From Photobacterium rosenbergii (lineage in GTDB: Bacteria > Pseudomonadota > Gammaproteobacteria > Enterobacterales > Vibrionaceae), in assembly GCF_003026455.1 (NCBI RefSeq), contig NZ_PYMB01000007.1, forward strand, positions 111,426 through 175,425: 64,000 nucleotides of DNA, written 5' to 3'. Below, piece by piece: positions 26,671 through 35,937 of the stretch (position 1 is the first letter of the stretch; every line of letters begins with the position of its first letter). The notes under the pieces were generated by a model. The model searched no databases. It saw only the letters and a list, made by a program, of their open reading frames with translations, and was not told where the DNA came from. A program made the position numbers and the translations under genes.

Positions 26671-28650
26671 TTATTCAACCGTTTCCCGAACGGTTTCCGG
26701 AATCGCGTTGAGTAAGCTGAAATTTCGCTCTTCATGCTCGTGGGCAGGAAGTGGTCTGCCAAGATAATAGCCCTGGCAGAAATCGAAACCACATTGTTGC
26801 AAATAACGCAGTTGTGCTTCGGTTTCGACCCCTTCAGCGACCACTTTTAGCGCCAGCTTTTCACAGATAGCCTGGGTGGCCTCTATAATCGCCTGGCTAC
26901 CCTTATGCTCACCTTGGACAAAGCTTTGATCCAGTTTGACGGTACTGATCGGCAAATCTTGCAATTGTGATAAAGAAGAGTAACCGGTACCAAAATCATC
27001 AAGGTAGAGCTCAAGGCCCAGCGAGGCAAGATCATCGAGGCATTGCTTTGCTTCATCATACTCTTGCAACATAGTGGACTCGGTTAACTCAAGTGCCAAC
27101 TGCGCAGGTGGAATTTGGTAATATTTCAGTAGCCCTTCGATAGTCGGTGCCAAGCTTGATTGCAACTGGGCACGCGACAGGTTAACACTCATAATGAAGG
27201 CTTTACCGTACTTTTCACGCCACAGGGCCAATTGCTTACAGGCTGTTTTGATGATCCATTTACCCAGTGGGACTATCTGGCCGGTTTCTTCTGCCAGCGG
27301 AATAAACTCACCTGGCGAAACCTGCCCCAGCTCCTCGTCATGCCAGCGGATCAAGGCTTCGAAGCCCTTGAGGGATTTGCTGTTCATATCAACAATCGGT
27401 TGATAGTAGAGTTCAAACGCCTCTGCTTCCAATGCCAGTGTTAGGTGGTGGCGCAAAGTCATCTTACGGTAAAGCGCATCGGCCATGTCTGGTGAGAAGT
27501 GATGGCTGCGATTGCGGCCACGCAGTTTCGCCCGGTGCATGGCCATATCAGCCTGGGTCACCAAGGTTTCGATGTCTTTTGCATCGGTAGGGTAGTCTGA
27601 TGTACCGATACTACAGCCAATCGATAATTCACCGACTTCTTTGAGGTGGAAGGGGCGGTTAAGGGCTTTGATCAGCTGTTTGGCGAACATTGCCGAGTTT
27701 TCGATATTGCGGTGCTCCGCCTGGACAATAAACTCGTCACCGCCAAAGCGCGCTAGCAATCCCTTGAACTTCACTTCTTCTTGCAAGCGAATGGCAATGG
27801 CTCGAAGCAGTTTGTCACCGATGGCATGGCCATAGGTATCATTGACCAACTTGAACCCGTCAATATCGAGGAACAATAAACTATATGGATGTTGGCTGTG
27901 CTGGTTCTCCACGATGGCATTGGTGATACCTCGGCGGTTTAACAGCCCAGTAAGAAAATCATGTTCGGCGTTATATTTTGCCTTGTGCAGTTGCTCTTTT
28001 TCTTGGCTGATGTTGATTAAGCTCAGCAGCAACTGGTGCTTATCGGTGAGCCATTTTCCATCGATATTCAGCCAATGGTGGCTTTTGCCTGTCCAGCATA
28101 GGCGCTTGGTTTTTAGTACGCCTTCAGAACGGGCCGTCGTTAGCCATTTATCCGCTAACTGGGCGTCACCGAGAAAGCTGGCAAGATCTTTTAGATCTTC
28201 GCCAAAAGAATGGGTAAATGAATTGTTGGCACTGATCAGGCTGCCGTTTTCATCAAATAGCAAAGCCAGGTTTGAGCTGCCTGAAAAAGCCAACTCACGG
28301 CGAAGGCTGGCCTCTTCAGCAATGACCTCAACGAGCATCACGGTGTTGCCATTAGGGCCCGGCATACCGGAAAAATAACATAATGCTTTCTTGATGACGT
28401 TGTTGGGGGAGAAATACCACCAGGTTTTGATTTTTTCACCTTGTTGGAAACGGCTTAGGTAACCATCTAGGATAGCATCAACGGCTTCGGACATATCAAG
28501 GCTGAGATCACGGGCTGTCAGCTCATCCGTAGTTTTTGCTTCCCATAAAGAAAGTGAGGCGGAATTAGCCCAGAGGATGCGTTTTTGGTGAATATCGAAA
28601 ATCCAAACAGGGGTCTGTAAGAACTCGTAGAGAGAAAAATTTTGGTTCAT
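26671..28650 (-). CDS. PAS-GGDEF-EAL bifunctional cyclic-di-GMP enzyme
   Basis: About 659 residues from the ATG at 28650; TTG and GTG codons just upstream are possible starts. Two PAS-like sensory domains (about 10-115 and 120-225), a GGDEF domain (about 225-395) with the intact active site RFGGDEF, and an EAL domain (about 405-650). The EAL domain keeps EALIRW, NLSRAQL, ELTES, DDFGTGYSS, KLDQSF, EGVE and QGYYLGRPLP, so both diguanylate cyclase and phosphodiesterase chemistry look possible. No RxxD inhibitory site precedes GGDEF (FKGLLARFGGDEF). No membrane segment is visible, so it is likely cytoplasmic. The PAS ligand is unknown. Likely controls motility or biofilm through c-di-GMP. Confidence 0.93.
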   Translation of the reverse strand: MNQNFSLYEFLQTPVWIFDIHQKRILWANSASLSLWEAKTTDELTARDLSLDMSEAVDAILDGYLSRFQQGEKIKTWWYFSPNNVIKKALCYFSGMPGPNGNTVMLVEVIAEEASLRRELAFSGSSNLALLFDENGSLISANNSFTHSFGEDLKDLASFLGDAQLADKWLTTARSEGVLKTKRLCWTGKSHHWLNIDGKWLTDKHQLLLSLINISQEKEQLHKAKYNAEHDFLTGLLNRRGITNAIVENQHSQHPYSLLFLDIDGFKLVNDTYGHAIGDKLLRAIAIRLQEEVKFKGLLARFGGDEFIVQAEHRNIENSAMFAKQLIKALNRPFHLKEVGELSIGCSIGTSDYPTDAKDIETLVTQADMAMHRAKLRGRNRSHHFSPDMADALYRKMTLRHHLTLALEAEAFELYYQPIVDMNSKSLKGFEALIRWHDEELGQVSPGEFIPLAEETGQIVPLGKWIIKTACKQLALWREKYGKAFIMSVNLSRAQLQSSLAPTIEGLLKYYQIPPAQLALELTESTMLQEYDEAKQCLDDLASLGLELYLDDFGTGYSSLSQLQDLPISTVKLDQSFVQGEHKGSQAIIEATQAICEKLALKVVAEGVETEAQLRYLQQCGFDFCQGYYLGRPLPAHEHEERNFSLLNAIPETVRETVE

Positions 28651-28777
28651 CACCAAGGCTTTGTTATTTATTGTGATATTTATCAGATGCTATATCAAAA
28701 ACGGCGTTTTAAATACGTATACGGGATAAAATCGTGAGGTTTATTCACGATTATTGAAAAAAAAGATGCAATATCTT

Positions 28778-28828
28778 GAAAAGCAGCAAAAAAGTCGATA
28801 TGAGTCGCATTTTTTTGCTGCTTTTTTC
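28778..28828. terminator. Terminator downstream of the DUF3943 gene
   Basis: Stem AAAAGCAGCAAAAAA against TTTTTTTGCTGCTTTTTT around a 20-base loop; symmetrical A and T runs make it bidirectional, though its main client is the leftward DUF3943 gene ending at 28833. Confidence 0.75.
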
Positions 28829-28832
28829 ATTA

Positions 28833-29750
28833 TTACTGTAGCGCCAGCTTCACTTCCAGACCGACGAAGACAGGGTCGTAAGCTGCTCCGGCGTCGAGTG
28901 CAAAGTTGGCTGCATCGGTATTACCGAACCATGGGGTGTAGGTAAGTCCGACATCGGCGTCGCCACGCCACCAGTCAGTCACCCAGTAATGGATGTGGCC
29001 AACAGGGTTGAGTAAGAACAGGCTGACATCACCCATGGTTTTCGACCCCATTACCTTGCCGCGGTTGGCGGTAATTTCCATCTCGGTTTGGAACATCCAT
29101 TCACCGACGGCTGCACCGAATAGCGGGGTAACGATAATATCCTGGATCGATGGCACTTCAGCAAAAGCCTCTACACCGTATTCCCAGAAGAATGTCGACA
29201 TGGTTGCTGAATACAGGAATGACTCCCATTCGTTAAAACCAGAGTGACGCGCTGCAGTATAGTAAACCCCACCGAAATATGGGTGCATAATGTAGTTTAA
29301 CCAGTGATCATCCTTATCCCATACCGGTCCTTCCGAAACATTATCCCACCATTTTTTGCCAAGGCCTTTTAGGTTGGTATCTTCTGGGTCCCAGTTAGTC
29401 ACATCTTCAGGCAAAAGCGTCATCAATCCGACCGTTGCGATACTCAAGCCGAAAATGGTGTAAGACTGCTCTAGCAGGTAATCCCAGTCTTTTTCTGGTG
29501 CAACAGATAAGTGCTTAGGCAATGTATTGGTGGTTGGTTCAGCCGTCGTTGGTTGCAGCGAAAGCCCTTGATCCATGGCTGTATACTGATAATTGTTGGT
29601 CGACCCCAGCGACTGGCTAGGCTGTGACGCATAGCTGTTTAGAAACGTTGGCTGGTGGTTTGAACCCATATAGGCATTCTCATTCCATGCGAATGCAGGG
29701 GTGCTGATGGCAAGCCCCAGGACAAGTGGTGATAGAAGTGAAGTGCGCAA
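28833..29750 (-). CDS. DUF3943 domain-containing exported protein
   Basis: A 305-residue protein with a Sec signal peptide (MRTSLLSPLVLGLAISTPAFA, cleavage after AFA). The mature N-terminus is Ser/Thr/Asn/Gln-rich and disordered-looking to about residue 85. The DUF3943 domain follows, with the conserved stretch HPYFGGVYYTAARHSGFNEW, then ATMSTFFWEYGVEAFAEVPS and TPLFGAAVGEW. The end (LEVKLALQ) is an amphipathic strand finishing in an aromatic-poor terminus. Probably outer membrane or periplasmic; function unknown. Monocistronic, with its own terminator. Confidence 0.88.
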   Translation of the reverse strand: MRTSLLSPLVLGLAISTPAFAWNENAYMGSNHQPTFLNSYASQPSQSLGSTNNYQYTAMDQGLSLQPTTAEPTTNTLPKHLSVAPEKDWDYLLEQSYTIFGLSIATVGLMTLLPEDVTNWDPEDTNLKGLGKKWWDNVSEGPVWDKDDHWLNYIMHPYFGGVYYTAARHSGFNEWESFLYSATMSTFFWEYGVEAFAEVPSIQDIIVTPLFGAAVGEWMFQTEMEITANRGKVMGSKTMGDVSLFLLNPVGHIHYWVTDWWRGDADVGLTYTPWFGNTDAANFALDAGAAYDPVFVGLEVKLALQ

Positions 29751-29930
29751 GATACGCTCCGCAATAGATCAAGGTGGATAGGATAAAAAAGTGCGGGAAG
29801 TATCACTGAAAAGATTAAAAAATCCTAGTATTTAATCGCGTGATTCGTGCAAAAAAATTGTAAAAATTACCCATTTATATGAATGAAATTCATAATTAAC
29901 AACATTGTTCAAAATGCTCACTGTACAGAA

Positions 29931-29965
29931 ATAAAAACGGCAAGCGATAGGGCTTGCCGTTTGCT
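29931..29965 (-). terminator. Terminator of the aromatic amino acid permease gene
   Basis: ACGGCAAGC/GCTTGCCGT stem with a six-base loop; TTTTTAT follows on the minus strand. Confidence 0.88.
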
Positions 29966-29971
29966 TTTGGG

Positions 29972-31192
29972 TTAGCCCACAGCGGGGATCAATCCAGCCA
30001 TTTGGAGAAATTGTGCGGCAATGATGAGCACACCAGCACCTGTTGCTAATGCTAGGGCAGGTTTACCCCCAGCCACTTGGTAGCCGTTTTCTTCGATCTC
30101 ACTCGTTTGCTGCAATTGCTTGCGCTGGGCGCTGACCATCGCGACTGGCAGGAAAATGGCGAGGATAACTAGGGCAATAGCAGCAAAGCCCAATGCCATG
30201 ATAAAGCCTTGAGGGTAAAACAAAGCAAAAGCCAGAGGTGGAATGAATGTCATCGCAGCTGTTTGCAGTCGCCCATGTTTTTTATCATTTTGCTTGAAGC
30301 TATCGGCTACAAAATCAAACAGACCTAAGCTCACACCTAAGAAAGAGGTGGCCAAAGCCAAGTCAGCAAACACAGAGACAGACTGGCTAACCATTGGGTT
30401 ATGTAGCAGTTCGCTGAGAGTGCCAATGAATGAACCTAGGCTGTTGCTCGCCATCAGATCTTGCTGGCTAAGTACGCCTTGGCTGGTGAACTGCCAGAAG
30501 ACGTAGATGATTAGCGGCAATGAAGAGCCAATGACCATCACTTTCTTAAGAGCTTTCATATCCAAGCCAATGTAGCGCACGATAGATGGGATACTGCCGT
30601 GAAAGCCAAACGAGGTGAAGATGACCGGTAACGCCGAAACGATGAGTCCTTTTTCTACTGGCATATTGACCAGGTAGCCGCCTTCGACATTCGGTGCAAG
30701 TAGGCTAAGCATTACGACCAAGGCGATGACTTTCAGGGTGAACAGCACTCGGTTAACCATATCGACAGAGTGAGTACCGATCGCCACAATGCTGGCAATA
30801 ACCAGGGTAAAAATGACCGTACTAGTTTGCGCCGAGACTTCCAACCCCACCCAATTATTCAGTTTGTCGTTAAGTTGGCCGCCACCGCCAGCAATGTATG
30901 CGGCGCAAAGCGAGTACATAAGGAAGCAGACAGCAAAGTTGGCGAGCAGCTGACCTTTTTTTCCCAGTAGATCACGGGCCAGTGAATTTAGCGTCGCTTG
31001 GTGATCAGCGTACTGGTGCACTTCTAACATTAATAATGCGGTGTAGGTCATCAATGACCAGATACCAAACATAATCAAAGTTGCGGTGGTAAAGCCAAGC
31101 CCGGCCGAGGCCAGAGGAAGGGCTAGCATGCCTGCGCCGATCGTCGTACCGGCGATGATCAGCATACTGCCGAAAGTCTTGTTCATTGACAT
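29972..31192 (-). CDS. Aromatic amino acid permease (HAAAP family; TyrP/Mtr-like)
   Basis: Inner-membrane proton symporter for tyrosine or tryptophan, 406 residues with about 11 membrane segments. The N-terminal GSMLIIAGTTIGAGMLALPLASAG is the family substrate/ion site of APC-fold carriers. The segments VIFTSFGFHGSIPSIVRYIG and FVADSFKQNDKKHGR are typical of TyrP and Mtr. Tyr versus Trp specificity cannot be fixed by eye. Two TyrR-like boxes lie upstream, and a trp operon is 18 kb away. I keep the ATG at 31192; a second ATG two codons in is possible. Confidence 0.9.
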   Translation of the reverse strand: MSMNKTFGSMLIIAGTTIGAGMLALPLASAGLGFTTATLIMFGIWSLMTYTALLMLEVHQYADHQATLNSLARDLLGKKGQLLANFAVCFLMYSLCAAYIAGGGGQLNDKLNNWVGLEVSAQTSTVIFTLVIASIVAIGTHSVDMVNRVLFTLKVIALVVMLSLLAPNVEGGYLVNMPVEKGLIVSALPVIFTSFGFHGSIPSIVRYIGLDMKALKKVMVIGSSLPLIIYVFWQFTSQGVLSQQDLMASNSLGSFIGTLSELLHNPMVSQSVSVFADLALATSFLGVSLGLFDFVADSFKQNDKKHGRLQTAAMTFIPPLAFALFYPQGFIMALGFAAIALVILAIFLPVAMVSAQRKQLQQTSEIEENGYQVAGGKPALALATGAGVLIIAAQFLQMAGLIPAVG

Positions 31193-31294
31193 GGGGTTAT
31201 TTGCTCCGAGTAATCAAAAGGTTGTGCTCGGGAGGCGGTGTTCGCACCTGTGGTCGCTCCCTATTTTGTTTAGAGGGCCACAATGGCAAAGAGG

Positions 31295-31312
31295 TGTCAG
31301 AATTTATTTACA
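31295..31312. promoter_or_regulatory. Candidate TyrR box, proximal
   Basis: TGTCAGAATTTATTTACA matches TGTAAA-N6-TTTACA at 10 of 12 fixed positions and lies about 100 bp upstream of the permease ATG. Confidence 0.55.
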
Positions 31313-31483
31313 CTCTATATAGCCATTGCGGCTATCGATAGAAGGTGCCTGATTGGAGTATGTTCATGGTTTATTCCATTTCTTATAGTGATAAATAGTG
31401 CGCTTTTGGCCACTGCTGGCGCTTGCGTCTGGTTGTGAACAATATATTGATTGTATTTAACTGTCAACTTTTGTGCTTGTTGG

Positions 31484-31501
31484 TGTAATTTTTTATTTAC
31501 A
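31484..31501. promoter_or_regulatory. Candidate TyrR box, distal
   Basis: TGTAATTTTTTATTTACA matches TGTAAA-N6-TTTACA at 11 of 12 fixed positions, about 290 bp upstream of the permease ATG and 189 bp from the proximal box (18 helical turns at 10.5 bp per turn). Confidence 0.55.
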
Positions 31502-31721
31502 GTGTGGGTGAGTAAACACTTTGGACGGCGTTACTTTTTAGCATGGGTATGCCCGAGAGAAAAATAACGTGCTGAAACAGATAGAGATATGCTTGAATAG
31601 GGAACACCCACCGCAATGTGTCCTATTTGAGAGCTTTGGGTATCTCGAGAGCTGGCGGGTAATACAATAATGAAAAGCCGGATGGTAAAAGGTAGCCACA
31701 ACGGGCAATACGGGAGAATGT

Positions 31722-32945
31722 ATGCTGAAAGTCGCAATGATTAGTACTGGTGAGGAAGTGCTTCACGGGGATATAACAGACACCAATGCCGCTTGGCTGT
31801 CGGCGCTGCTGTTTCAGCGCGGCTTCCCGATGTCACGTCGGACGACTGTGGGTGATCAGCTTGATATGCTGGCCAAAGAAATTGAACACTGCAGCCTAAC
31901 AGCTGATGTTGTGATCGTTAATGGGGGCCTGGGGCCGACAACAGATGATTTAACTGCCCAGGCCGCAGCCATCGCTGCCAATGTCGGCCTCGAGTTGGTC
32001 GATGAATGGGTCGCTGCAATGGAAGAAAAGTATGCCAAGTTGGGCCGTGTCATGCCCGAGACCAACCTCAAGCAGGCTATGTTGCCAGAGGGCTCGGAAG
32101 TGCTGGATAACCCTGTTGGCACGGCTTGCGGGTTCGCGATGCGGATCAACCGTGCTTGGGTTTTCTTTACTCCTGGGGTGCCGAGCGAATTCAAGAAAAT
32201 GGTCCATGAGCAAATCTTACCTCGCCTAGCGGTGAACTACGCCAACACCAGTGCCCGGGAGTGTATCCGGCTCCATACTTTTGGCCTATCCGAATCAGGC
32301 ATTGGCCAGTCTCTACAAGCCATTCGCCTACCTGACGATTTCGAACTCGGTTACCGCTCTGAAATTCCTTTTATCGAAGTGAAAGTATTCTGCCCGCAAG
32401 ATCACCCACAAGCACCTGCCATCGTCGAGGCCATTGCCAACCAACTAGGGGATAACCTCGTTGGCCATAATCAGCCTTTGCTGAACGCAGTGGGGGAGTT
32501 AATTGAGCAAAAGGAATATTCACTAGCGGTTGCCGAATACTATTCCGGCGGTTTCCTGACCAGTTGGCTCTATGACGACGAGTATTTGGCTGAGCGTGTT
32601 GTGCAATCATGGGTACTGGGTAGAGGCAAGTTACCCAAAGAGCATCACCAAGCACCGATGGAAGCATCGTTGTCAATGGCCCAGGCCGCGAGGGAGAAAA
32701 ATCAGGCGGATATTGGTCTGGCAATAGGGACCGAGCAAGATGGGCATGTCGTTGTGGCGCTAGTGACCCCCGAAGGGGAATGGGCGCAACAAGTGTCGAC
32801 CAAGCGCCGTTATGCGTCGCGTGATTTCCGCTATGTGTTGTCGACACTTGGCTTGGATATGCTACGCCGCTGGCTTGAGGGTAAACCCGTGTTAGGCCAC
32901 TCGGAATCATTGCGGCGTATTGATCAAAGAGAAAACAAGTACTAA
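31722..32945 (+). CDS. CinA family protein (nicotinamide-nucleotide amidase-like, YfaY type)
   Basis: A 407-residue protein with an N-terminal MoCF/COG1058 domain (VAMISTGEEVLHGDITDTNAAWL, VIVNGGLGPTTDDLTAQA, NPVGTACGF, FFTPGVPSEFKKM) and a C-terminal CinA amidase domain (about 260-395). The C-terminal domain is diverged: the region usually reading AES.TGG is AEYYSGGFLTSWLYDD, with a Ser-Gly-Gly kept but Glu followed by Tyr. That raises doubt about NMN deamidase activity; E. coli YfaY is likewise reported inactive. Start supported by GGGAG five bases upstream. Confidence 0.88.
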   Translation: MLKVAMISTGEEVLHGDITDTNAAWLSALLFQRGFPMSRRTTVGDQLDMLAKEIEHCSLTADVVIVNGGLGPTTDDLTAQAAAIAANVGLELVDEWVAAMEEKYAKLGRVMPETNLKQAMLPEGSEVLDNPVGTACGFAMRINRAWVFFTPGVPSEFKKMVHEQILPRLAVNYANTSARECIRLHTFGLSESGIGQSLQAIRLPDDFELGYRSEIPFIEVKVFCPQDHPQAPAIVEAIANQLGDNLVGHNQPLLNAVGELIEQKEYSLAVAEYYSGGFLTSWLYDDEYLAERVVQSWVLGRGKLPKEHHQAPMEASLSMAQAAREKNQADIGLAIGTEQDGHVVVALVTPEGEWAQQVSTKRRYASRDFRYVLSTLGLDMLRRWLEGKPVLGHSESLRRIDQRENKY

Positions 32946-33008
32946 CGGTTGCTTCCATCTTTGGGCTGACTCGACAGGCAGCCCAATTATTAATATGCGG
33001 GTAGGCTG

Positions 33009-34025
33009 CTATTGATGTGCGATAGCTTTGACATGCATATTGGCAACATACTCGTCTTCGGCCCAGTAGATCCGGTCGGCGACCATAGCTTCTGGGTTGA
33101 GCTCAACGCCATCTAGCACGCGTTTTTTGAACGCATGGTAGCCGGACCTGTCGATAAGGTGGCCCATGTGCAGGTACACCGGGTTACCTTCGAGCATTTC
33201 CTTCTCGAACTCAAACAGGTTGTTCAGTACCTGATGGAGTACATCTTCGGTTACCCAGTTGAGGAACAGCTTGCCAACTCTCGGTGTTTTCTTGGAAGTT
33301 CGCCCACCCAGTTTGACCATATATAGCTGTTTTGGATTGCGCTGCCAGGCCAGTGTAGGACAAGCCAGAACACACTCGCCGCAGCCAATGCATTTGCTCT
33401 CTTCCTTGACCGCTTTACCGTTCTCAATGCTCAGGCAGTCTACCGCATGGTGTCCGCACGCCTTCACACAGGCACCACAGCCGATGCAGCGATCGCTGTT
33501 GAATTCAATCTTGGCTACCCCGAGAACCCCAAAGTCACACATGTTGGCTTTTGCACAGTCATTCGGACACCCGGCCAGAACAATCTTCAGGTGGTAGGGT
33601 TGCGGATAGACATGGTGCTCGAGGCGCTGGGCAAGACCGGTTGTATCGGTGTTGGCCTTTTGGCAAATCCGGCTACCTTGACAGGCGACGATATTACGAC
33701 CACCGATGCTCTGGTAGCCCGCTTGGGTATCTTCAACATCAATGCCGCACAGATCCACCGTGATGTCTTTGATGAAGGGCTCTAGGGCGCGGTTTACGGC
33801 GGGAATATCTTGGTATTTTATCCCCGGCATTGCCAGTTTCTGCCTGGTTGTCAGGTGGATAACACCGTTACCGAACGTCTCCGCGATGTGCTGGGCGGTA
33901 GAAAGCAGGTAAGCGGGCATGATCCCACCCGGGATACGGACACTGATCATGCATTCGCCACGCTCCTTGGATAGGCGGTAGTCACCATTGGCGCGAGCTT
34001 TAATAATGTCGATATCGAGACTCAT
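33009..34025 (-). CDS. asrC: Anaerobic sulfite reductase subunit C (siroheme protein)
   Basis: Siroheme subunit reducing sulfite to sulfide during anaerobic growth. I use the ATG at 34025 (MSLDIDIIKARANGDYRLS), with AAGGAG upstream; 338 residues. The siroheme-[4Fe-4S] ligands are ACQGSRIC (CxxxxxC) and LAGCPNDC (CxxxC). Two ferredoxin-type clusters are inserted: CIGCGACVKAC and CIGCGECVLACP. The nitrite/sulfite reductase half-domain at the N-terminus shows HLTTRQKLAMPGI. Last gene of the cobA-asrABC operon, nine bases after asrB. Confidence 0.95.
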   Translation of the reverse strand: MSLDIDIIKARANGDYRLSKERGECMISVRIPGGIMPAYLLSTAQHIAETFGNGVIHLTTRQKLAMPGIKYQDIPAVNRALEPFIKDITVDLCGIDVEDTQAGYQSIGGRNIVACQGSRICQKANTDTTGLAQRLEHHVYPQPYHLKIVLAGCPNDCAKANMCDFGVLGVAKIEFNSDRCIGCGACVKACGHHAVDCLSIENGKAVKEESKCIGCGECVLACPTLAWQRNPKQLYMVKLGGRTSKKTPRVGKLFLNWVTEDVLHQVLNNLFEFEKEMLEGNPVYLHMGHLIDRSGYHAFKKRVLDGVELNPEAMVADRIYWAEDEYVANMHVKAIAHQ

Positions 34026-34034
34026 GGTCACTCC

Positions 34035-34883
34035 TTAGTCAATCATGTGTTGGGCTTGGTCAAAACGAAATACCGGGCCGTCGAGGCAGACGTATTTGTC
34101 GCCGATCCGGCAGTGACCGCATTTACCGACCGCACAGGCCATGCGACGTTCATAGTCGACCCAGATTTGCTCTTTGCTAAGGCCGCGCTCAAGTAGTGCT
34201 AGTACAACGAATTTGATCATGATAGGTGGGCCAACTACGATGGCCTGAATGGCTTCGGGCGCCGAGAAATCGAGTTGGTCAATGTAGTCTGTCACACGGC
34301 CGACACAGAATTGCTCATCGGCTTCGCCCTCATCGAGAGTGACAATCAGGTTCTGCTGCTGGCGCCACAGGTTGAGATCTTGCTGGAACAGCACTGCATC
34401 ACGGTTCTTGAACCCGAGGATCATATCAAGCTGTTTGATGGACTCCGGATGGTGGCAGAAATGCGATAACAGGCCTTTGACCGGAGCAACACCGGTTCCT
34501 CCCGCAACGACAATCAGCTGCTTTTGCTGATACTCTTCCATCGGGTAGCCGTTGCCGTGAACACCACGCATCCATACCTTGTCACCGGGGTGGAGGGTAA
34601 ACAGTTTATCGGTGACTTTACCGACTTTGCGGATCAGCAGGTCGATATAATCATCCCCGAAATCGGAGACGGAAATCGGTGCTTCGCCGGCCAGTGGCAA
34701 CGAAACTTCGACAAACTGACCGTAGTGGGTATCGAAATCTTTGGCGACACGGAACGTCCATTCAAGCTCGGTGTGCTTTTCAATCGCCAGAATGTCATAG
34801 GCTTTTGGCAACAGCTTGTTTGCCGCCCCGTCGTGGTCATTGTTCTGGCATTGGCAATGATGGGCTGTGGTGTGTTCAGTCAT
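34035..34883 (-). CDS. asrB: Anaerobic sulfite reductase subunit B (NAD(P)H/FAD electron input)
   Basis: Flavoprotein subunit passing electrons from NADH to the complex, related to dihydroorotate dehydrogenase electron-transfer subunits. I use the ATG at 34883 ([15 protein letters not shown]), with GGAG seven bases upstream, giving 282 residues and an 8-bp overlap with asrA. NAD-binding motif [16 protein letters not shown]-terminal [2Fe-2S] cysteines in [23 protein letters not shown]. An N-terminal His/Cys-rich stretch (HHCQCQ) is unusual and could bind metal. Confidence 0.95.
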   Translation of the reverse strand: MTEHTTAHHCQCQNNDHDGAANKLLPKAYDILAIEKHTELEWTFRVAKDFDTHYGQFVEVSLPLAGEAPISVSDFGDDYIDLLIRKVGKVTDKLFTLHPGDKVWMRGVHGNGYPMEEYQQKQLIVVAGGTGVAPVKGLLSHFCHHPESIKQLDMILGFKNRDAVLFQQDLNLWRQQQNLIVTLDEGEADEQFCVGRVTDYIDQLDFSAPEAIQAIVVGPPIMIKFVVLALLERGLSKEQIWVDYERRMACAVGKCGHCRIGDKYVCLDGPVFRFDQAQHMID

Positions 34884-35937
34884 GTTGTTGCTCCAGCGCA
34901 ACTGAGTTCATGGCGCTTTCAACCACGTCACTCATTTTGTTGATGATGTTTGAAAATGAAATGTAGTGCGGGCAGCGGTCATCACAACGGCCGCAACCAA
35001 CACACATATGGTCAGTGCCTTGGCGGGCTTTGTAGTCATTGACCTTGTGCAAGGCACGGTAGCGCAGGCGATCGCCGGTTTTTTCGCGGAAGCTATGGCC
35101 TCCGGCCATGTCGGTGAAGTTACCTGTCATACAACTTGCCTGTTGGCGGCGGCGTTCACCGATACGGGCTTCGGTGTTGTAACTGATGTCGAACACACTG
35201 TAGCAGGTACAAGTAGGGCAGGAGGTCGTGCAGCGGCCACAGCCGATACAACGCTTGTCATATTCTTGCCAAACCGGGTTGCCAGTCAGGATTCTCCTGA
35301 TCTTGTCTGGGTCATCACAGACTTGGTCAGGGGTACGTACCTTGACTGGGTTGCTGGTAACAAAACTCGGCTCGAAGTCTTGGTCTGCACCGAGCAGGTC
35401 AAAGTACGACTCCAAGCTTGGATCTTTTATGGTGATAGCCATGCCGTTGTCGTCGAAGCGCACTGCGGCAGCGTAGTTGTCAGTCTTATTGGTGCCCATC
35501 GAGACACAAAAACAGTTTTCGAAACTGCTTTCGCACTCGAGCAGTACTATTTTGACCTTCTTGCGCAGACGATCGTAGTACCAGTCGCGGTTTTTGCCGT
35601 TCTTCAGGTACATGTGATCGAGTCTTTCGAAGGCGTGGATATCGCAAGAGCGGGCGAACAACAAGATAGGCTTGATGTTGTCGCTTGGTTGGATGATTTC
35701 ATCACCGTGGAAATGAAACAGTGTTTGGGTAACCGGCAGCACGACTTCGTTTGGTGAGAAGTGGGATTTCTCCTGCCAGACAATATCTGCAGCCTGCTCG
35801 ATATCCTGATAGACCAGGTTGTCGGTGTGGGCGAACCGCCCGCCAAAATGCTCGTAGGCCGGCGCCAGGACGCGATACTCTGAGCGCAGATGCGTCAGTG
35901 CCTCATCGAGTTCATCAAGCGTGAGGTATTTAGCCAT
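34876..35937 (-). CDS. asrA: Anaerobic sulfite reductase subunit A (iron-sulfur)
   Basis: Electron-transfer subunit of the AsrABC complex, 353 residues. Two [4Fe-4S] ferredoxin motifs: [16 protein letters not shown] and [15 protein letters not shown]. The N-terminal part resembles the beta subunit of group 3 hydrogenases ([31 protein letters not shown]). The start overlaps the cobA stop by one base (TGATG), so translation of the siroheme methyltransferase and the reductase is coupled. Confidence 0.95.
   Translation of the reverse strand: MAKYLTLDELDEALTHLRSEYRVLAPAYEHFGGRFAHTDNLVYQDIEQAADIVWQEKSHFSPNEVVLPVTQTLFHFHGDEIIQPSDNIKPILLFARSCDIHAFERLDHMYLKNGKNRDWYYDRLRKKVKIVLLECESSFENCFCVSMGTNKTDNYAAAVRFDDNGMAITIKDPSLESYFDLLGADQDFEPSFVTSNPVKVRTPDQVCDDPDKIRRILTGNPVWQEYDKRCIGCGRCTTSCPTCTCYSVFDISYNTEARIGERRRQQASCMTGNFTDMAGGHSFREKTGDRLRYRALHKVNDYKARQGTDHMCVGCGRCDDRCPHYISFSNIINKMSDVVESAMNSVALEQQHD

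Larger units (their letters stand above)
31193..31721. other. Regulatory region between the permease gene and the divergent CinA-family gene
   Basis: About 530 bp, AT-rich, with no gene I can support. It holds two TyrR-like boxes described separately; the remaining stretch near 31520-31720 should carry the promoter of the rightward CinA-family gene, but no clear hexamer pair stands out. Confidence 0.6.

Noticed and set aside
34966..35757. 263-codon open frame on the plus strand
   Set aside because: Lies wholly antisense to asrA, which has clear iron-sulfur motifs; no ribosome site and no recognisable protein.
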